Part shown: positions 22,838 through 25,678 of the stretch, piece by piece
Numbering within the stretch: position 1 is the first letter of the stretch
Layout: every line of letters begins with the position of its first letter
Assembly: GCA_965368785.1 (NCBI GenBank)
Contig: CBDUOG010000027.1
Coordinates: 1-25,678 of the forward strand
DNA length: 25,678 bases
Direction of reading: 5' to 3'
Origin: Silanimonas sp965368785
GTDB lineage: Bacteria; Pseudomonadota; Gammaproteobacteria; Xanthomonadales; Xanthomonadaceae
Position numbers and translations under genes: made by a program
The notes under the pieces: generated by a model
The model's input: the letters and a program-made list of their open reading frames with translations, nothing else
What the model was told of the DNA's origin: nothing
Database searches by the model: none

Positions 22838-22866
22838 AAATGCGGACGATGTGTGACTCTTTCAAG
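22838..22866 (-). promoter_or_regulatory. Sigma-32 (RpoH) type heat-shock promoter of clpB
   Basis: Read on the minus strand, CTTGAAA (22866-22860) matches the RpoH -35 consensus exactly; after 14 bases comes CCGCATTT (22845-22838), seven of eight to the -10 consensus CCCCATNT. The start near 22831 gives a leader of about 39 bases before the clpB ATG. It lies in the 96-base pgeF-clpB gap, beginning 22 bases after the pgeF stop, so heat shock would raise clpB without rluD and pgeF. Confidence 0.8.
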
Positions 22867-22888
22867 TTACCGTACTGTTTGGATAAGC

Positions 22889-23680
22889 CTATACCGGCTT
22901 TGCCTGCTCGGATTCGATCCAGATCAAACTGGCCATCCGGCCGGTCTGCGCGTGGCGCCGATAGGAATAAAATCGATCCGCATCACCGATCGTGCACAGC
23001 CCACCGCCATACACTGCGTTGACTCCGATGTGCTGAAGGCGCATACGCGCCAGCGCATACATGTCCATTAAAAAATGTCCGGGGCGGGAAGGCTTAAAAC
23101 AATCTTGTACCTGTGCATCAACCGCGACGAACGCCTCACGCACCTCGGCACCCACTTCGTATCGCTCAGGGCCGGCGGCCGGGCCGAGCCATGCCATCAG
23201 TTCGACGCCTGAGCCTAGTCGCTGCGCGGTATTTTCTATAACACCGGCAAGCAAGCCACGCCAGCCCGCATGCGCGGCGCCTACGGCCCGGCCGTCGCGG
23301 CGGCATAACAAAACCGGCAAACAATCCGCAGTCAAAATCGCCAACGCCATACCCGGGCTGGTGCACGCTGCTGCATCAGCAGTCGGTGGCGTCTGCTCTT
23401 GCTCGGCCAGGCCAAACTCGTGAACCTTGGTGCCATGCACCTGGGCTAACCAGCCAATCTGGCGAACGCCGTGCAATCCGGCTGCCAAACTCGCCCGGTT
23501 CGCCAGCACAGCGCCCTCATTGTCGCCACAGCGCAATCCGAGGTTAAATTGAGCATACGGGGGCGCTGAACAGCCCCATGGCCCTCTGAGCGTGGTGAGC
23601 GCCCTGACGCCCGCAGGTGCCGGCCAATCGGCGAACAACAGGTTCGCTTCAATCTGTTGGCTTGCAAGCGGGCGGGTCAA
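22889..23680 (-). CDS. pgeF: PgeF (YfiH), peptidoglycan editing factor / multicopper polyphenol oxidase family
   Basis: YfiH-family protein; in E. coli PgeF removes wrongly incorporated serine from UDP-MurNAc-L-Ser so that only L-Ala enters peptidoglycan, while homologues act on purine nucleosides. The metal-site triad is present as H82 (LAQVHGTK), C120 (LTADCLPVLLC) and H137 (AAHAGWRG). FNLGLRCGDN, MAWLGPAAGPERYEVGAEV and FYSYRRHAQTGRMASLIW are family signatures. It has 263 residues against 243 in E. coli. The start is TTG at 23680, immediately after the rluD stop codon; no ATG or GTG stands ahead of the conserved region, so this rare start with translational coupling is the best choice. Confidence 0.93.
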   Translation of the reverse strand: MTRPLASQQIEANLLFADWPAPAGVRALTTLRGPWGCSAPPYAQFNLGLRCGDNEGAVLANRASLAAGLHGVRQIGWLAQVHGTKVHEFGLAEQEQTPPTADAAACTSPGMALAILTADCLPVLLCRRDGRAVGAAHAGWRGLLAGVIENTAQRLGSGVELMAWLGPAAGPERYEVGAEVREAFVAVDAQVQDCFKPSRPGHFLMDMYALARMRLQHIGVNAVYGGGLCTIGDADRFYSYRRHAQTGRMASLIWIESEQAKPV

Positions 23681-24697
23681 CTACTTGCCCGTTGCGGCTT
23701 TCTGATCCGCGCGCAATACGCCGAGCAGGCGCTGCATATCCTGCGGCACGGGTGCTTCGAACGCGACTTGCTCACCACTGACCGGATGGACAAACGCCAG
23801 AGACTCGGCATGCAACGCCTGACGCTTAAAACCGCGCAGTATCTCGATCATCTCGTCGCTGGAGGCTTTGGGTAGGCGCAAAGAACCGCCGTACACCGGG
23901 TCGCCGACGATGGGATATTTGATGTAGGCCAGATGGACGCGGATCTGATGTGTTCTGCCCGTTTCCAGGCGACATTCCAATAAGCTGTGTGAGCGAAACT
24001 TCTCGCGCACCCGATAATGGGTTACCGCTTCTTTTCCGGCCTCAACCACCGCCTGGCGCAGCCGATCGGTGGGGTGACGGCCGATATTGGCGCGAATCGT
24101 TGTCCCGGCGACCACGTTGCCAAATACCAGAGCCAGATATTGGCGACGCACATTACGCCCCGATAGCTGCTCTACCAGACTGGTGTGTGCAGGCAGTGTC
24201 CGGGCCACGACCATCAGGCCTGAGGTATCTTTATCCAACCGATGCACAATGCCTGCGCGCGGTATCTGCGCTAAGGCCGGGTCGAAATGCAGCAGGGCGT
24301 TAACCAAGGTGCCGCTGCGATTGCCGGCGCCGGGATGCACCACCAGCCCGGCAGGCTTGTTGATCACCAGTACGCTGGAGTCTTGATAAACAATATCTAG
24401 CTCGATCGGCTCGGGCTCGTCGGCTACCTCGGTGGTCAACTGCGCCCTCAAGACCACGCTCTCGCCGCCGCGCACGCTTTGCTTGGGCTTGACACTTGCG
24501 CCGTCGAGCTGGGCATCTCCGGATTTGATCCACTCAGAAAGCCTGGAGCGCGAGAACTGCGGAAATAGCGCTGTCAGCACAACGTCAAAGCGTTGGCCTC
24601 CCGACTCAACAGGAACCCGTCCATGGAGCACCTCTAGCTCGCCAGAGCCCTGACTAGCGCCTTCTTCGTAGTCGAGATCGTCTTCGTCAACCTGCAT
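23681..24697 (-). CDS. rluD: RluD, 23S rRNA pseudouridine synthase
   Basis: Modifies uridines 1911, 1915 and 1917 (E. coli numbering) in helix 69 of 23S rRNA, important for ribosome assembly. An S4 RNA-binding domain (about 35-85, RFDVVLTALFPQFSRSRLSE, GDAQLDGASVKPKQSVRGGE) precedes the catalytic RluA-type domain with VVHPGAGNRSGTLVNALLH, the catalytic D155 in HRLDKDTSGLMVVA, and LETGRTHQIRVHLAYIKYPI. The 338 residues compare with 326 in E. coli; the extra length is an acidic N-terminus (MQVDEDDLDYEEGAS). ATG at 24697 has AAGGA 6 bases upstream. It heads the rluD-pgeF-clpB series and is divergent from bamD, the same arrangement as in E. coli. Confidence 0.96.
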   Translation of the reverse strand: MQVDEDDLDYEEGASQGSGELEVLHGRVPVESGGQRFDVVLTALFPQFSRSRLSEWIKSGDAQLDGASVKPKQSVRGGESVVLRAQLTTEVADEPEPIELDIVYQDSSVLVINKPAGLVVHPGAGNRSGTLVNALLHFDPALAQIPRAGIVHRLDKDTSGLMVVARTLPAHTSLVEQLSGRNVRRQYLALVFGNVVAGTTIRANIGRHPTDRLRQAVVEAGKEAVTHYRVREKFRSHSLLECRLETGRTHQIRVHLAYIKYPIVGDPVYGGSLRLPKASSDEMIEILRGFKRQALHAESLAFVHPVSGEQVAFEAPVPQDMQRLLGVLRADQKAATGK

Positions 24698-24746
24698 TAA
24701 ATATCCTTTATTCAGCCAAAATTGGAGTCGGCCGGTGGGTTTCAGC

Positions 24747-24753
24747 TATTATC
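24747..24753. promoter_or_regulatory. Possible shared -10 region for divergent rluD and bamD
   Basis: In the 94-base rluD-bamD gap, TATTAT reads on the plus strand (24747-24752, toward bamD) and GATAAT on the minus strand (24753-24748, toward rluD), each five of six to the -10 consensus. The plus side has TTGGAG 19 bases upstream; the minus side has no convincing -35. Leaders would be about 33 and 44 bases. Confidence 0.3.
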
Positions 24754-24791
24754 GCGCTCTTACGCACACTTTTGTCCGGTGGAATCTCTAA

Positions 24792-25634
24792 ATGCCCCAA
24801 TTGATCATTCGCTCCCGAGTCCTGCTGGTTGTTGCCGCACTCCTCATTCTCCCCGGCTGCCAAACCGTAAAAGGTTGGTTTGGTATGGGCAAGTCGCAAG
24901 AAACCGAGACTCTGCCTGTTGAGCAACTGTACGCTGAAGCGCGCGATGCACGCGATAAAGAAAATTATTCCAGAGCCGCACGCTATTACGAACGATTGAT
25001 TGCACGCTTTCCATTCGGTCCCTACACCGAGCAGTCACAGCTGGATCTGGCCTACTCCCAATATAAAACGGGCAAGTATGAGGATGCGACCTCGACCGTT
25101 GATCGCTTCATTCGTACTTACCCAACGCATAAAAGTATTGATTACGCCTATTACCTGCGTGGGCTGATCAACTTTAATCGCGAAAATTTCTTCCTGCAGA
25201 AGATCGCCCGCGCTGACATGTCCGGCCGCGAGCTGGACACACCGAAGCAAAGCTTTCAGGATTTTGCCGAGCTGCTTCGTCGCTACCCGAACAGCGTTTA
25301 TGCATTGGACGCGCGCCAGCGCATGATCTATCTGCAAAACGTACTGGCCCGCCATGAAATGAATACCGGCCTGTATTACTACCGCCGTGGTGCCTGGATT
25401 TCAGCGATTAATCGCGCCAAGCACACACTCGAAACCTATCCGCAAAGCGAATTTGAGGCCGATGGCGTTGCGCTGCTGGCAGCTTCGTATTCGCGACTTG
25501 GCGAAGAGCAGTTGGCCGCCGACTCACGTCGCGTTCTGGAAATGAACTACCCGCAGCACCCCTACCTCAGTGGCAATTGGCCTGATGACGAAGGCTTCTT
25601 AAAGCGCCTCAATCCGTTCGGTAGCGGCCGCTAA
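24792..25634 (+). CDS. bamD: BamD (ComL/YfiO), outer-membrane assembly lipoprotein
   Basis: Essential lipoprotein of the BAM complex that recognises outer-membrane protein substrates and holds BamC/E to BamA, facing the periplasm. The lipoprotein signal peptide (1-22) ends LILPGC with lipid-modified C23. The mature part is a series of TPR-like helices: LYAEARDARDKENYSRAARY, LDLAYSQYKTGKYEDATSTV, SIDYAYYLRGLINFNRENFF, GLYYYRRGAWISAINRAKHT and SRLGEEQLAADSRRVLEMNY. The 280 residues exceed E. coli BamD (245) through a short insertion and a C-terminal tail (YLSGNWPDDEGFLKRLNPFG). GGTGG lies 9 bases before the ATG. Confidence 0.97.
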   Translation: MPQLIIRSRVLLVVAALLILPGCQTVKGWFGMGKSQETETLPVEQLYAEARDARDKENYSRAARYYERLIARFPFGPYTEQSQLDLAYSQYKTGKYEDATSTVDRFIRTYPTHKSIDYAYYLRGLINFNRENFFLQKIARADMSGRELDTPKQSFQDFAELLRRYPNSVYALDARQRMIYLQNVLARHEMNTGLYYYRRGAWISAINRAKHTLETYPQSEFEADGVALLAASYSRLGEEQLAADSRRVLEMNYPQHPYLSGNWPDDEGFLKRLNPFGSGR

Positions 25635-25644
25635 ACACCTTTGA

Positions 25645-25678
25645 TCGGGCTGGCCGACTAATCGCGCCAGCCCGAACT
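25645..25678 (+). terminator. Terminator-like inverted repeat after bamD (cut by window)
   Basis: TCGGGCTGGC (25645-25654) and GCCAGCCCGA (25666-25675) form a perfect ten-pair GC-rich stem with an 11-base loop, 11 bases after the bamD stop. Whether a T tract follows cannot be seen because the window ends three bases later. Confidence 0.65.

Noticed and set aside
1..25678. A hidden defence, mobile or phage system
   Set aside because: Nearly every base is accounted for by conserved housekeeping genes in conserved order; no integrase, transposase, direct-repeat array or anomalous composition was seen.

Overview
The window is a gene-dense (about 90% coding) stretch of an ordinary gammaproteobacterial chromosome of moderate to slightly high GC. 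Gene content and order resemble Pseudomonas and, more closely, Xanthomonadales. Two signs point to Xanthomonadales: pilG is followed directly by pilI without pilH, as I recall for the Xylella pil-chp operon, and the aspartyl-tRNA synthetase N-domain carries a variant motif (VARNLGG in place of RRRDxGG) that I recall from Xanthomonas. This placement rests on memory of the families, not on a search. I see no prophage, IS element, CRISPR array, toxin-antitoxin pair or defence island.

Layout. (1) 1-2284, minus strand: the start of a type IV pilus chemosensory (Pil-Chp) operon, pilG-pilI-pilJ, with pilJ cut by the window edge. (2) 2460-4270, plus: gshB (glutathione synthetase) overlapping a TonB-like gene, divergent from pilG. 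(3) 4280-5401, minus: a six-TM diguanylate cyclase. (4) 5520-7729, plus: the ABC-F ATPase yheS and an FmdB-type zinc-ribbon protein. (5) 7813-13640, plus: aspS, a small alpha/beta hydrolase, yebC, ruvC-ruvA-ruvB and ybgC. (6) 13650-18582, plus: the complete Tol-Pal envelope cluster tolQ-tolR-tolA-tolB-pal-cpoB. (7) 18585-20192, plus: queE and queC of queuosine synthesis, then tRNA-Lys(TTT). (8) 20210-24697, minus: rluD-pgeF-clpB. (9) 24792-25634, plus: bamD, divergent from rluD, followed by a terminator-like inverted repeat.

How the genes work together. PilG, PilI and PilJ form the input side of the twitching-motility signalling pathway; the neighbouring TonB-like protein (a TonB3 homologue has been tied to twitching in Pseudomonas) and the diguanylate cyclase may feed the same surface-life programme, which is inference. 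RuvABC resolves Holliday junctions. TolQRAB-Pal-CpoB keeps the outer membrane tethered and invaginating at division and coordinates it with peptidoglycan synthesis; BamD builds beta-barrels into the same membrane. QueE and QueC supply the preQ0 branch of queuosine, a modification of GUN-anticodon tRNAs that include tRNA-Asp, the substrate of AspS. ClpB is a heat-shock disaggregase with a clear sigma-32-type promoter in the pgeF-clpB gap.

Nothing here looks like a new system. The points most worth a second look are the cysteine-rich Pal, the clpB heat-shock promoter, the variant AspRS anticodon-binding domain, the A8 tract in ruvC just before its catalytic aspartates, and a possible leaderless start for ruvB. 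No gap without a gene exceeds 300 bases; the longest are 2285-2459 (pilG/gshB divergent promoters) and 19976-20116 (tRNA-Lys promoter and leader).
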